A program made the translations under genes and the position numbers. Under the pieces are notes generated by a model. That model did not search any database, was not told the origin of the DNA, and saw nothing but the letters and a program-made list of their open reading frames with translations. From Dolomedes plantarius (lineage: Eukaryota; Arthropoda; Arachnida; Araneae; Dolomedidae): a stretch of DNA of 64,000 nt. The stretch lies in contig OU015499.1 in NCBI GenBank assembly GCA_907164885.2, forward strand, positions 154,732,408-154,796,407, read 5' to 3'. Below, one piece after another: positions 47,274-57,032 of the stretch (position 1 is the stretch's first letter; every line of letters begins with the position of its first letter).

Positions 47274-47365
47274 CGCTGCAATGGAACTGTCATCTTGGTG
47301 ATGTATCCCATCGCCAAGTTTGAGATGAGAGACATCACCAAGATAGTGGTTCCATCGCAGCTGGA
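47274..47365 (+). ncRNA. Isolated pre-miRNA-like hairpin
   Basis: GCTGCAATGGAACTGTCATC followed by TTGGTGATGT pairs with ACATCACCAAGATAGTGGTT followed by CCATCGCAGC over about 30 bp with two or three mismatches, around a loop of about 30 nt. Size and mismatch pattern suit a microRNA precursor. The mature sequence does not resemble a microRNA I know. A small foldback repeat is the alternative. Confidence 0.35.
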
Positions 47366-49551
47366 AACATGAAATTTACAGTACAATACTGAGAGAATAT
47401 AAACTTCAGCAGCAGGTAAAATGAAATTTAAAGAAAAAAACTATTTATTTTTTCAAATTTTAAAATGAGAGAATATAAATTTCAACATGCCAAACTTTAC
47501 GTTCATTGAAAAATTGTCCAGAAATTATAAAAATGACGTTAAAATAGGGCCGTTGACAGTGAAAAGTTACACTTTACTAAAGAAAATTTGAATTTTTAAC
47601 ATCAAAATCCCATTTTCGCAGACCTGTTAGGCTTAAACTGCAAAATGTAAACAAATGTGCCAACCAAGAAAAAAACAAATAAGTTGGAAAACAAACTTAC
47701 CACTGGCTTTATGAAACTCGAAGGCACACACGGGATCTTTACTTCGCTCAGATACCCTTGTTCCACTCCGCTACACTCCATTACGCATACGTCCAAAAAC
47801 ATTACAGAAAATCCTCAACCACTGGCTTTGCTACGTACTGCTGGATGTAGTACATTAAAACAAAGCTTCTGCTGACTGTAGCAGTCAGTAAAACAAAGCT
47901 TATGCTAATTAAACAAGGTTTTAAAAATTGCAAATGAACATCTAACACTATCCCGAATCCTCCTTTGATATTTAGAAACATCTTTAACCAACATTGCCAC
48001 CATAATAATTCACATAAGCAACTCACAATCAAAACTATCAATCTAAAATATTTCACTGTCCCATGCAATACTACAGAAGCCATACTTAGCAATGAAAACT
48101 ACATCCAAGCAATGGAACTGCAAATTCCCAAAAGAACATTCAACAGATTAATTTTTTTAAACAAGCGTGGTATAAAAATCCAGATCAAACTGGTCTACCT
48201 GTAAATCACAAGCTCCGATTGGCTGCTAATTGTTCAAACTGGGAGCAATATAGGGCTAACTAAAAAGCATTTAACAAACACAACCCACATTTGGAACTTT
48301 ATCACCAACTTGGCAAAAATCTAAAAAATATCACCAAAAAAATAAAGCGGCTGCATTACCATGTATTGGGATAAAGACCTTAATTTTTATGAGTTTTAAA
48401 TTAATATCTTATATTTAACACAGAATTTCAGCAAAGTTTGAAATTTTAGATTTTCATGTAAATGGAAGAGAGATCAAAGATATCAGGTTATGAAAAGGAA
48501 AAACAACAAAAAACAAAACACCTCCTGTTGATTGTTTGTTGAGAAATGATTTGAACAATTTTCTTTCATTAATTCATTATATTATTTGTCACGTACTAAC
48601 TTTTAATGTCCAATATAAGAATTAAGATTTTAAATAACTCAAATAATGTACATAATTAAACACGAAATGATACGCATAAAGAAGGCATAGACAGCCGAAC
48701 AAATTAACAGAAAAACTACCCTAGTGTTGAAAATTTTGAAACATTACTCAAAACAAAATGATTTGACTATCTGTTTCAATGGGGATCTCAGGGCCTTCGG
48801 ATGTCTATTGGTTAGACCAGCATCGTATTCAGAAAGTTCCCCCTTGAGGAAACTGATTTGGTTAGGCTTTATGTAGAGACCAGTTGGTTTCCTTGTTATA
48901 TGGTTTAGTTCTTGCACTGCTACATTCTTCCTATATAAGTAATTATCTTTCTTCTGTTGAATTATTTACTTTTTAGTTATATTAAGACTTTAAAAATATA
49001 GAGAGAAGTTTCCTAGTTGGATTTTAGAATACTAGCACTCATTTTAATAATTATCACTGATTCATTACAGCAAACACATTTAATCTTGGGATTTACAAAA
49101 ACTTATAGAAATTACATGTTTAACTATAAAGTAACGTGTGTATAACTTCTTAAACTCCCAAGTAAAGAATCCGTACATTATCACTTAAAGGTGAGCACAG
49201 TAAAATAAGCTTTACAGTTATATAGAAAATACTGTACTATGATAAGTACTACTCATAAAGTAACAATAACAAACAACAACAGAAAAAGGAAAATAAGAAT
49301 AACATCCCCAACACATCATAGAAAAAAAAAATAAAGATCACTACATACACACACAAACATAAAGGAAAAGCTCAAAGTTCTCTCTGCATGTATTCAGAAA
49401 TGAAGCATCTTAATCTTCATACTTTACAAAATATTTATTCTCTTTTAAAACAATATAAAAGACATGAAGCAATTAAAACTATCTGATACAAGACAGTATG
49501 CTGAAACTGTATACATCTCTTGGTACTGACTTTGTTTACTACATATAAAAT
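47366..49551. other. Intergenic / 3' flank of zinc-finger gene
   Basis: No transposon or protein family was recognised apart from the candidate exon at 47690-47802. On the minus strand AATAAA (plus TTTATT near 49433) lies about 115 bp beyond the zinc-finger stop codon and could end its transcript. Confidence 0.35.
47690..47802 (-). other. Candidate first coding exon with splice donor
   Basis: On the minus strand an ATG opens MFLDVCVMECSGVEQGYLSE then VKIPCVPSSFIKPV and meets a consensus donor CCAGTGGTAAGT at about 47695. Base composition is less AT-rich than its surroundings. No partner exon was identified at lower coordinates, and the peptide resembles no family I know. Confidence 0.25.
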
Positions 49552-50364
49552 TTAAACATCTAAAATTTCAAATGGCTTTCCCACAGGAAGAGTAAGTGTG
49601 CAGTCTAATAGGTCACTTGATTCTATTAGGCTTGTGAAACTTGAATCAGAATCGAAATCTTCCTCATGAGTATGTGAAAGATAATGATTATCCAGATCCC
49701 CTTTCACAATGAACCCTTTATGACATATTTTACATACAAATGTCTTCTCCCCAGAGTGAGTAGTGCAATGTAGCCGGAGGGAATTGTAGTCAGCAAAACT
49801 GTTTTGGCACACATCACAAACAAATGGTTTCTCGCCACTGTGAATGCGATAATGTGCTCTCAATTGGCTATTCCTAATAAAACCTTTCTTACACACGTCA
49901 CAAGTAAAAGGCCTTTCATCAGCATGAGTGTAATGGTGTCTATTTAATTCATTTTTTGATGCGAAGCGTCTTTGACAGACAGTACACACATACGGCTTTT
50001 CTCCAGTATGAATACGGTAATGCACCCTTAAATTAGTTTTCTCCGCAAATCTCTTTTGACACACATCACACACAAAAGGCTTAAATCCAGAGTGATAATA
50101 GTGATGAGCTATAAATGATTTTTTGGAATAAAACCTTTTCTGGCATATATCACACTCAAATGATTTTTCACCATTATGACGAAGAGAATGGACTTCCAGT
50201 TCCGCTTTTCGAAAAAAGGCTTCTTTGCAAACATCACAAACAAAAGGCTTCTCTCCACTATGGATTCTGTAATGTCTATTATATTCATACCTTGAACAAA
50301 AGATCTTCTGACAAACATCACATATGAACGCTTTTTCTTTAGGGTGAACATTTGTATTCATCAT
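49552..50364 (-). CDS. C2H2 zinc-finger protein, eight fingers
   Basis: This 270-residue protein is made of eight tandem C2H2 fingers from residue 13 to 231. Each follows C-x2-C-x12-H-x3-H and the next begins after a 7-residue linker. Most linkers are TGEKP/SGEKP, but SGFKPF before finger 4 and ADERPF before finger 6 deviate. The fingers typically begin FVCDVCQKRF. The N-terminus MMNTNVHPKEKAF is short and there is no BTB, ZAD or KRAB domain, so any effector domain would need an upstream exon. The C-terminal 39 residues are acidic (EEDFDSDSSF) and end PVGKPFEILDV, possibly an activation or interaction tail. The family binds DNA in the nucleus, usually as transcription factors. The coding region is intact in one exon; the start could lie in an upstream exon. 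The specific orthologue is not identifiable by eye. Confidence 0.9.
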   Translation of the reverse strand: MMNTNVHPKEKAFICDVCQKIFCSRYEYNRHYRIHSGEKPFVCDVCKEAFFRKAELEVHSLRHNGEKSFECDICQKRFYSKKSFIAHHYYHSGFKPFVCDVCQKRFAEKTNLRVHYRIHTGEKPYVCTVCQRRFASKNELNRHHYTHADERPFTCDVCKKGFIRNSQLRAHYRIHSGEKPFVCDVCQNSFADYNSLRLHCTTHSGEKTFVCKICHKGFIVKGDLDNHYLSHTHEEDFDSDSSFTSLIESSDLLDCTLTLPVGKPFEILDV

Positions 50365-50439
50365 TAAGCTTTTTCAGTGAAGGTTAAAAACTAACTGACA
50401 CAAGACCCTAGGTTAGCAACTAATATTTATTTGCTCAAC

Positions 50440-50600
50440 GCCGTCGCGATAAACCACCATGGAAGAGTTTTGAAACCGGCGAAAGCAACAGTTGCCAGTT
50501 TGCGATTCGGAGCTTGTTCAAAATCACAGAATAAGGTGGTTCGAAGTCCTTAGGAAAATAATCACTTTAAATACTGCGCATGCGCAAAATTGTTTACATT
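50440..50600 (-). promoter_or_regulatory. Likely zinc-finger gene promoter with NRF1 palindrome
   Basis: CG dinucleotides, rare elsewhere, cluster here (GCCGTCGCGATAA, ACCGGCGAAAG). A perfect 12-bp palindrome TGCGCATGCGCA at 50575-50586 matches the NRF1 consensus. CCACCATGG at 50455 also forms a YY1-like or start-codon-like context. The position 76-236 bp upstream of the ATG suits a TATA-less promoter. Confidence 0.45.
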
Positions 50601-50806
50601 AAGCCCGTTGCGCACAACACAAATTCACTCAGTACAGATGGGAGGAAGATTGATCAAAACAGAGTAATACATAATGGGTATGGAGTGCCTTCTCCCTTCT
50701 GACTGGTCGAGGGAAATGCTTTCTGCGCCCGGGAGTAGTATTGCTTCTGAAGCAATAACGTTGTGGTGAGCGAAATTTTGTTGTGTGCTAAGGGTTTTAG
50801 GGTTGA
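50601..50806. mobile_element. Possible MITE next to the promoter
   Basis: GCCCGTTGCGCACAACAC on the left is partly mirrored by GTTGTGTGCTAAGGGTT on the right (about 28 bp, roughly 75% matching), with TAA-like flanks. This may be an old Harbinger-type MITE. No coding capacity. Confidence 0.35.
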
Positions 50807-50829
50807 TACTCTTTTCCATGTGACAGAAA

Positions 50830-51430
50830 GTCATTTTCTACTTCGACATAACTTCATGGACAGAAAGGAAATTAAATGAACGTTTGGTGGCAACTCCCTG
50901 CACATTTTGTCTCTGTGTTTATATTGTTTTATTTTATCACCTGCCTTTTCCTAGGTAAAAAACTAAACAGTAACGGAACATCCAATACCATAATAAAACA
51001 ATTTGTCTTTAATTGAGAATATTTAGAGACTGTGCATACCTGATATGCGTTTTTCTCAAGTTTCATGTGTGTAATAAACAACCCAGTATCAGAACTGAAA
51101 CTAAAAATAAAGATGGTTGCTGTTCAAAAGTATCAAACGAGTTAGTTATGCTTATGAATTTGAAAAGAGAGGACAAACCAAGAGTTGAAAAAAAAATTAA
51201 CTGCTTACTTTCGACATTCGAAATTCTTATTTAAAGTATTCAGGTTAGCTCAAAAACCTGTATTCTATGAATACGTAAACACAAAAGACGTATCAATTGT
51301 CATCCTATATCTCTGGGAATTTAAAGGTACAAATTACTTTTCTCTCATACATAGATAGCATGTGCATTTATGGCTTATATTCAATAATAGAAAATAAAAA
51401 AACTGATCGTACATCATTCTTGCCTGAGTT
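50830..51430. other. No feature recognised
   Basis: A 73-codon open frame at 51013-51234 shows no family resemblance and lies in AT-rich DNA; it was not called as a gene. Confidence 0.3.
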
Positions 51431-51431
51431 A

Positions 51432-51607
51432 GGGCCTGTTCACATAGGAGTCCGTTGCGTAGCGTTAAGGGAAAGATGACGTTGAGACGAAAATAAACCA
51501 ATCATAGGCGTTAAAAATTTCGTTCCTAATCGTTTGGAGGTTTGTCATTGGTTAAATATATTTCAATACTTTAACGCTCCGCAATTGACTCCTATGTGAA
51601 CAGGACC
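51432..51607. mobile_element. Foldback MITE B, copy 6
   Basis: TTA flanks both sides, giving a clear target duplication. The left half is well conserved; the right half has a small internal deletion and a GGACC instead of GGCCC terminus. Confidence 0.8.
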
Positions 51608-51938
51608 TTACCCTTTATGGCCCAAGAAATGTGTCAACATGTATTCTTTAGAACTATCACAAATGTGTCATTTCAGTATTTAGTTGTTTAACATATATGG
51701 AAGTTTTTTGTAATAATAATTCTTCTTAAATTACATAGACTTGGCCTATTTATGTCTTAATTTCCCTGCAACTTTAAAAATTTTATAATTTGCTGAGTGG
51801 TTTCACTCAAAATATTTTATGAAAATCAGTTACAGACAATTTTGCTCACAAGTTCCTAACAAGTTTTCAATTTTTTCGCGGACATTAAAAACATGTTAGG
51901 ATTTCTTCCCTCCTTCCTTATTAGTTGTGAATCAACTA
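51608..51938. other. No feature recognised
   Basis: AT-rich spacer between a MITE and a Tc1 copy. Confidence 0.3.
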
Positions 51939-53031
51939 CACTGGTTATCAAAAATTAAGGAAAAGTAGTAAAAATAGCGATTACACAAAAAGTTACGCGT
52001 AGAATTTAATGAAACTTATACACATTATACAACACATAGGTAGGTATAAAATAGCATAAAAAGAAATCGCCAGACAATTATGGTGTTATAGAAACTAGCA
52101 TATGTATACAATGAACAAAAAGGAGGTGTCAGTTTGGTATAGGAAAAGTACCTTTAATATGGCGTATGATCCCCCCGAGAAGCAATACAGCGATGTGTGA
52201 TGCTGTCAATTATGCGGTCTAGGAGTTCGTATGCATCTCTTTCACGGATGTGTGATGGATGAAAACGAGTTCCAGGTTCTCTCCAAATCAAAATACGCCT
52301 ACTATCGCTTTGGAGGCTAAACCTGGACTCATCCGTAAAGAGAACAGCCCTCCATTGATCACGCGTCCAGTGGACATGTTGACGTGCCCCCTGCAAACGT
52401 TCCCGCATATGGCGTGACGTGAGCGGAACGCAAATGGGTGATCGCCTCGCAAAAATTCCACCTTCGTGAAGCCTTCTATGCAGGTTTACGTTGATACCAA
52501 CCTTCCGAGCTTGCAGCGAGGGAGGATTTGAGTTCAGACGGAGTTGCGGTTCTATTCCTTCCTGCGCATGACAAATATCGGTCATCGGCACTCATCATAG
52601 CGTATGACCATCCTTGGCTGAACCTCCTGGATGCCGAATCTGTGGTTAGAAATTTTTGTTAAAGTCTATGAACCACAGATGGACTCACATTTAGCCATCT
52701 GGCCACTTCTGTCTGACTTTGCCTCTAGTCTCCCAATAGCTTGCCATCGCAGTTCTTCGGTCAAATGATGCCTGGAGGTCATTGTTACAATTTGGCTACG
52801 CCAGATGTCTAATCTCAGCCTCGCAGCGACAATTACCGCCTTGCTCTGAGACATGCACTTTTATGCTCCCCGCAAATGACGTATTCCGACTTCAGCGCCA
52901 CTATTTTGCATAATGTAGTATTGTTCAGCATCTTTTACTTAACAACATATTCAAATTTTAAACAGATTGGCCTAGTTTTGAACGTGTTATCCCTCTATTT
53001 GTGATTTTTCCTTATTTTTTGATAACTAGTG
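51939..53031 (-). mobile_element. Internally deleted Tc1 element (1093 bp)
   Basis: The termini CACTGGTTATCAAAAATTAA and the inverse of CACTAGTTATCAAAAAATAA lie between TA duplications (51937-51938 and 53032-53033). On the minus strand the transposase helix-turn-helix lies at 52790-52666 (LTEELRWQAIGRLEAKS). A later frame covers VPLTSRHMRERLQGARQHVH, the first Asp in VLFTDESRFSLQSDSRR, then RERDAY joined directly to ELLDRIIDSITHRCIASRGD and HTPY. The second Asp and final Glu region is deleted, and a frameshift separates the N-terminus. Non-autonomous. Confidence 0.85.
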
Positions 53032-53039
53032 TATAATCG

Positions 53040-54602
53040 AAATTTCCCTACCTAGCACTGAGGAAGTTAGAATTCATACTTCCCCTTCCCGACCTCCGAG
53101 ACTGCTCATAGAGGATTTGAAATTAATAACCAAAAACTCGGCTAATTATATAATTGCGGGTGATTATAATGCGCATCATTACATCTGGGGTTGTAGAAAC
53201 GTCTCCTCGAGAGGGGTGCAGCTCCGTAGTTGGTTTGATCAAAATTCGGCATGTGTGATCTCATCCCCGAGCCCACCAGTTATGCAGGTAAGTATCCCTC
53301 TGCTATTGATTTGGCATTGCCCGCAATATCCCCATCTCCCATTCTTGTATTGTTGTAAACGATATCTCCTCTCATCACCTCTCGCTATTGCTAAGGATTA
53401 ATGTCCAGTGTTTCGCCACTGATAATTCATGTAGTCTCATGAACCACTGGGACAATTATAAACACTATTTATCCCATGACGGTGTTCTGGACATAAGCAT
53501 CAACTCTAAAGAGGATGCTGATCTGGAAATTAACTTCAGAGAGTCCCTCATACTTGCCTTTGCTACAACGTCCAAAACCCTTTCCTTCCGTCAGGACTAT
53601 TACAAACTTCCGATCCGTATCCTCGATCTGATCAGAGAAAGTAATCGAACTAGAAGGGACTGGCAGATGGTTCGTTACTCTGATTTCAAAGGAGAATTAA
53701 ACCGTCCACAATCTCTTACTAAGCGCAGGACCAGGGACCATACTCGTATACGTTGGAACTCTTTGCGTTGAAGTTTTAGCGGCATCTGATTACTCCATTT
53801 GGAGGGCAACTCTTCATGTTCTGAACAAAAGGAAACGCATTCCTGAAAGGATCTTACCTGCGATGAAGATGCCTTGAGAGGTTACGAGAGGTCGCTGGGA
53901 CGGGGAACTGAGGAGTGGTCCGCGAAGAACGCTAGAGCGTCGGTGGACGTGGCTCTGAGTAGAGGAGAATGGGGGATTCATACTTCTTTGTGTTGTGTGC
54001 GCGTGTTAATTTGTAAATAATTTGTAAATAGTCATTAATTTGTATATGTTCGTCACTATATGCATTTAACTGGTTTGTCTTCAATGATGGTATTCATTTT
54101 CCCAACCCAAATCAGGAGAGAACCAACCGTGTCCCGGAACGGATACGATAATTCCCTCTCTGAAAGGACCTCATTTGATAGCCACTTCTTACATAGATAA
54201 AGCGAGGGTCTTGGCTGAAAGCCTCCGTAACTAATTTACCCCATATCAAGATGAAATAGACCCTCAAGATGAAATAGACCCTCAAAGATTTACGACAATA
54301 GCTAGTCATGTTAATGAACTGCATTTAACTACTAGTAATATCGTCAATCCCACTACCCCTTAAGAACTGTCAGGGCCTCCGTCAACTGAACCAGAGCCCG
54401 GGGTAAAAAAATACAACGGGCCCTCTCTCCACTCAATATTTGAACATTGTATACATTTTTTTAGTCAACTCTTATTTTAACCGGGAAGCCCGGGCCCCGG
54501 GGATTTTGTCACCCCTACTCCACCCTGACGGCGGGCCTGAGAACTGTTGGTAACACCTCTAAGCTCAAAAGACGTAAAGTGCTCGGCACTGATCACCTCA
54601 GT
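53040..54602 (+). pseudogene. Jockey-type LINE ORF2: endonuclease and linker part
   Basis: ANYIIAGDYNAHHYIWGCRN (53145-53200) is the GDFNAxHxxWG motif of the apurinic-type endonuclease, followed by SSRGVQLRSWFDQNSA. After a frameshift 53388-53771 reads INFRESLILAFATTSKTLSF and RILDLIRESNRTRRDWQ, the linker before reverse transcriptase, then ATLHVLNKRKRIPE. Further scraps reach LKRRKVLGTDHLS (IKKLKTKKAPGPD-like) at 54560-54602. An 18-bp phrase GATGAAATAGACCCTCAA is duplicated in tandem at about 54250. Broken by frameshifts and by the insertion at 54604. Confidence 0.7.
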
Positions 54603-54603
54603 A

Positions 54604-55364
54604 CTGTCCGACCACAGTACGAAGAACCACGGTTGGCATAGTGCCAAGACGATTCTATTCACGCTGTAGGTAAGGCTGCTGAGGAAGGAGGGGGAAAAGT
54701 CTCGTATTCTCTCGACATTCTTTAGAATCGGTTACTAACTGCGCTTGCTTGCATTTTCCTCGTCTGTTATTTTGATTATTATATTAAAATTAATGGATCC
54801 TTTACCCAACACGACTGTTCGGAATAAGCCGTTCCGTAGTGATTGTAAACGCATAATACACAATGTAATTAAATTGTGTGAGAAAGAAGCACCAGAAGGA
54901 AATGTTATTGTTCCACTTTCGAAATCTCTCAAGAGAGCTAGTGAAATGACCGGGATATCAATGTCCAGAGTAAAAAGAATACGCAGAGAAGCAAAGGATG
55001 AAGAAACTCCAAAAATTGAATCTCCGAGGAAACGTCAGAAAAAAAGAAACACCGAAAACGTAGCTTTAGATAATTTTGATTGTGATGTAATCCGAAAATA
55101 TCCACTCCTATAACACTCCTATTTTTTAAATAGATTTGCTTCTTTCTTTTTATTATTTTGAAATTATTATTCACATATTCGATCAAAAATAAAGTTTTGA
55201 AAAATAACTTTAAAATTGCGGACAAAAAGCAGTCTGAAATACATTCCGTATTTCATAAACAAACACATCCGAAAATATCACGTTTTCCCCTATTTTCTAA
55301 GTAGACTAGCTTTTCTCGCGCGTGCGTAACAGCTTCCAGGGACCTTGCTTCCGTGGTCGGACAG
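54604..55364 (+). mobile_element. IS630-type element coding only a DNA-binding domain, copy 1
   Basis: The ends CTGTCCGACCAC and GTGGTCGGACAG are inverted copies between TA duplications (54602-54603 and 55365-55366). The element lies inside the Jockey ORF2 between GTDHLS and the reverse transcriptase. A sibling in inverse orientation lies at 57033-57809. It contains a single short gene and an AATAAA at 55188. Confidence 0.8.
54793..55113 (+). CDS. Truncated transposase: N-terminal DNA-binding domain only
   Basis: This 106-residue protein is MDPLPNTTVRNKPFRSDCKR...IHNVIKLCEKEAPEGNVIVP, a helix-turn-helix region (LKRASEMTGISMSRVKRIRR) and a basic tail (ESPRKRQKKRNTENV) that looks like a nuclear signal. 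It ends VALDNFDCDVIRKYPLL then stop. This matches the N-terminus of DDE_3-type transposases of animals, which would normally continue into the catalytic domain after DVIRK. The frame is intact, so a DNA-binding fragment could be made. The ATG at 54793 is preferred over an upstream in-frame ATG (54745) because homology starts there. Whether it is expressed is unknown. Confidence 0.65.
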   Translation: MDPLPNTTVRNKPFRSDCKRIIHNVIKLCEKEAPEGNVIVPLSKSLKRASEMTGISMSRVKRIRREAKDEETPKIESPRKRQKKRNTENVALDNFDCDVIRKYPLL

Positions 55365-55366
55365 TA

Positions 55367-56050
55367 CTAACATGATAAAATTTCTTTGGCTACCTTATAT
55401 TTACTTGCATCTTTAACAGTCTTCTTAAACTAAACTACTTCTCAGAAAGCTGGAAGGAGGCCCTTATGGTTCACATTCTCAAGCCTGGTTCTGATTCTTC
55501 TAACTAAGTTATGTATCGGTCTGTAAGCCTAATCTCGGCCCCTTCTAAGGTTTACAAATGTGTACTCGTCAGGCGCCTGGAGGAGTTCTGCGAGTTACAT
55601 AATATCATTAGAAAGGAAAAAAGGAGTTTCCACCGCACACAAAACACTCCACCAGCACCAGTTGTGGAGAGTCGTTGAACTCATCCATGGTGCTCAAGTG
55701 AAAAATCATGACACTATTGTAGTATTCGTGGACATTAGTAAGGAGTTTGATAAATTATCGCATAAGGCCTCATCTATTGATTACTAAAACTTAACTTTCC
55801 TAAACAATCAATTCACATCCTCTAGAGTTATTTGTCTGACCGTACATTCACCGTGCGAGTTGGAAACGTAAACTCTTCATCTTGTCCTATTCTCAGTGGT
55901 GTACCCCAAGTTAGTTTGCTTGGACCAAAACTATTTAACATTTATATAATGATATGACAACTCTCCCAAACATTGGACCAGCATTATATGCTGATTATAC
56001 TGCAATAACCTGTCCCAACACAATCAACAACTATTGTGTTACATTGTGCA
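55367..56050 (+). pseudogene. Jockey-type LINE ORF2: reverse transcriptase part
   Basis: Starting after the IS630-type element, the pieces read LNYFSESWKEALMVHILKPG, VMYRSVSLISAPSKVYKCVL and RRLEEFCELHNII. After a frameshift come LWRVVELIHGAQVKN and IVVFVDISKEFDKLSHKA, the palm motif with the first catalytic Asp. Then come [20 protein letters not shown] and [20 protein letters not shown]. Removal of 54604-55364 plus one TA joins this to the upstream Jockey part. At least three frameshifts; the 3' end is lost near 56050. Confidence 0.75.
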
Positions 56051-57032
56051 CAAAAAACCTTTAAAATTATTTAAATATAGCCAATAAAAATTTTTTTAAT
56101 AGGATACACCCCTAAGAATAGGACGAGAAAAAGACATTGCGTTTCCAACTCGCACGGTGAATGTACGGCCAGACAAATAATGTTATGCTAATTGAGGGCC
56201 CGTAACGTGTTCAAGTGATGTTTATTTTTAAGTTTAAAAATCTGTATCTACTGAGGAAGACGTATGTGTAATATATAATCGCACTTCAGTAAAAATATGT
56301 AAGGTGGTGGCTTAGGTTCAGTGCTTGGTGGGCTGGTGAAATATTTAAATCTTAAAATATTAAAATAGAAATGTAAATATCCTTTTTTTCTTAGTCCCGT
56401 AAAATCCTACATTTCTCTAACTTACTCCTGTCTTGCGGTTGCTATGCAGTAATCCAATACATCTTGTTTGTCCATTTCGTTTCGGGCGTGCGTGGCTTGA
56501 TCCCCACGTGAGGGGGAAGGCAATAATATCGAAATCAGCCCAAAGGAATTTTGATGAGTCCCACAGAAGCGAAGGCTCCCTGCACCCCTTTGAGGAGCAC
56601 AGGCCCTGCACGCGGATGGATACAGCGCTGGGTGCCGGCAACGTTCGCAGCGAAAAATATTTAAACGAAAAAAGAAAAGCTAATAAAAAAGCCAAGTTTT
56701 GTGCAGAGAAAAAATAATATGACTGTCGACAACAAGTTGTGTAAACAATGTTCCCAGTTTCGGCGTGAGTCGCACACCGGGGCTTCGGCGCGCCTGGAAC
56801 TCCTTTTCGTTGCCCAGCTACGGCAGCGGAGGTTTCTTGGAGAAAAAAGAGTTTTGCGTGGGAGTTGACTCTTCTCGAAAAAACACTCTCCCTGCTGTCT
56901 GCTATGCTTGACTGTTTTCTCTTGGTCTCCGCCGTGACTGATGACGCCCGCCTAGTTCAGCGCCCCAGCGAGAGAGATGAACCATCCGCCGACTGCAGAC
57001 TGCATGGAAGGCCTGGAGGACGTAATGATGTA
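56051..57032. other. Jockey scrap in reverse, then GC-rich unexplained block
   Basis: At about 56100-56180 a minus-strand Jockey piece reads VRVGNAMSFSRPILRGV; its first 43 bp are an inverted copy of 55829-55871. From about 56430 to 57000 the DNA is much less AT-rich and CG-rich, with two open frames of about 90 codons, one ending in NEKRKANKKAKFCAEKK. No family is recognised. It could be the 5' part of an unknown retroelement or a CpG-rich host exon or promoter. Confidence 0.35.

Noticed and set aside
50109..50351. Second frame within the zinc-finger gene
   Set aside because: It is a shifted reading of the same fingers with the Cys and His positions lost.
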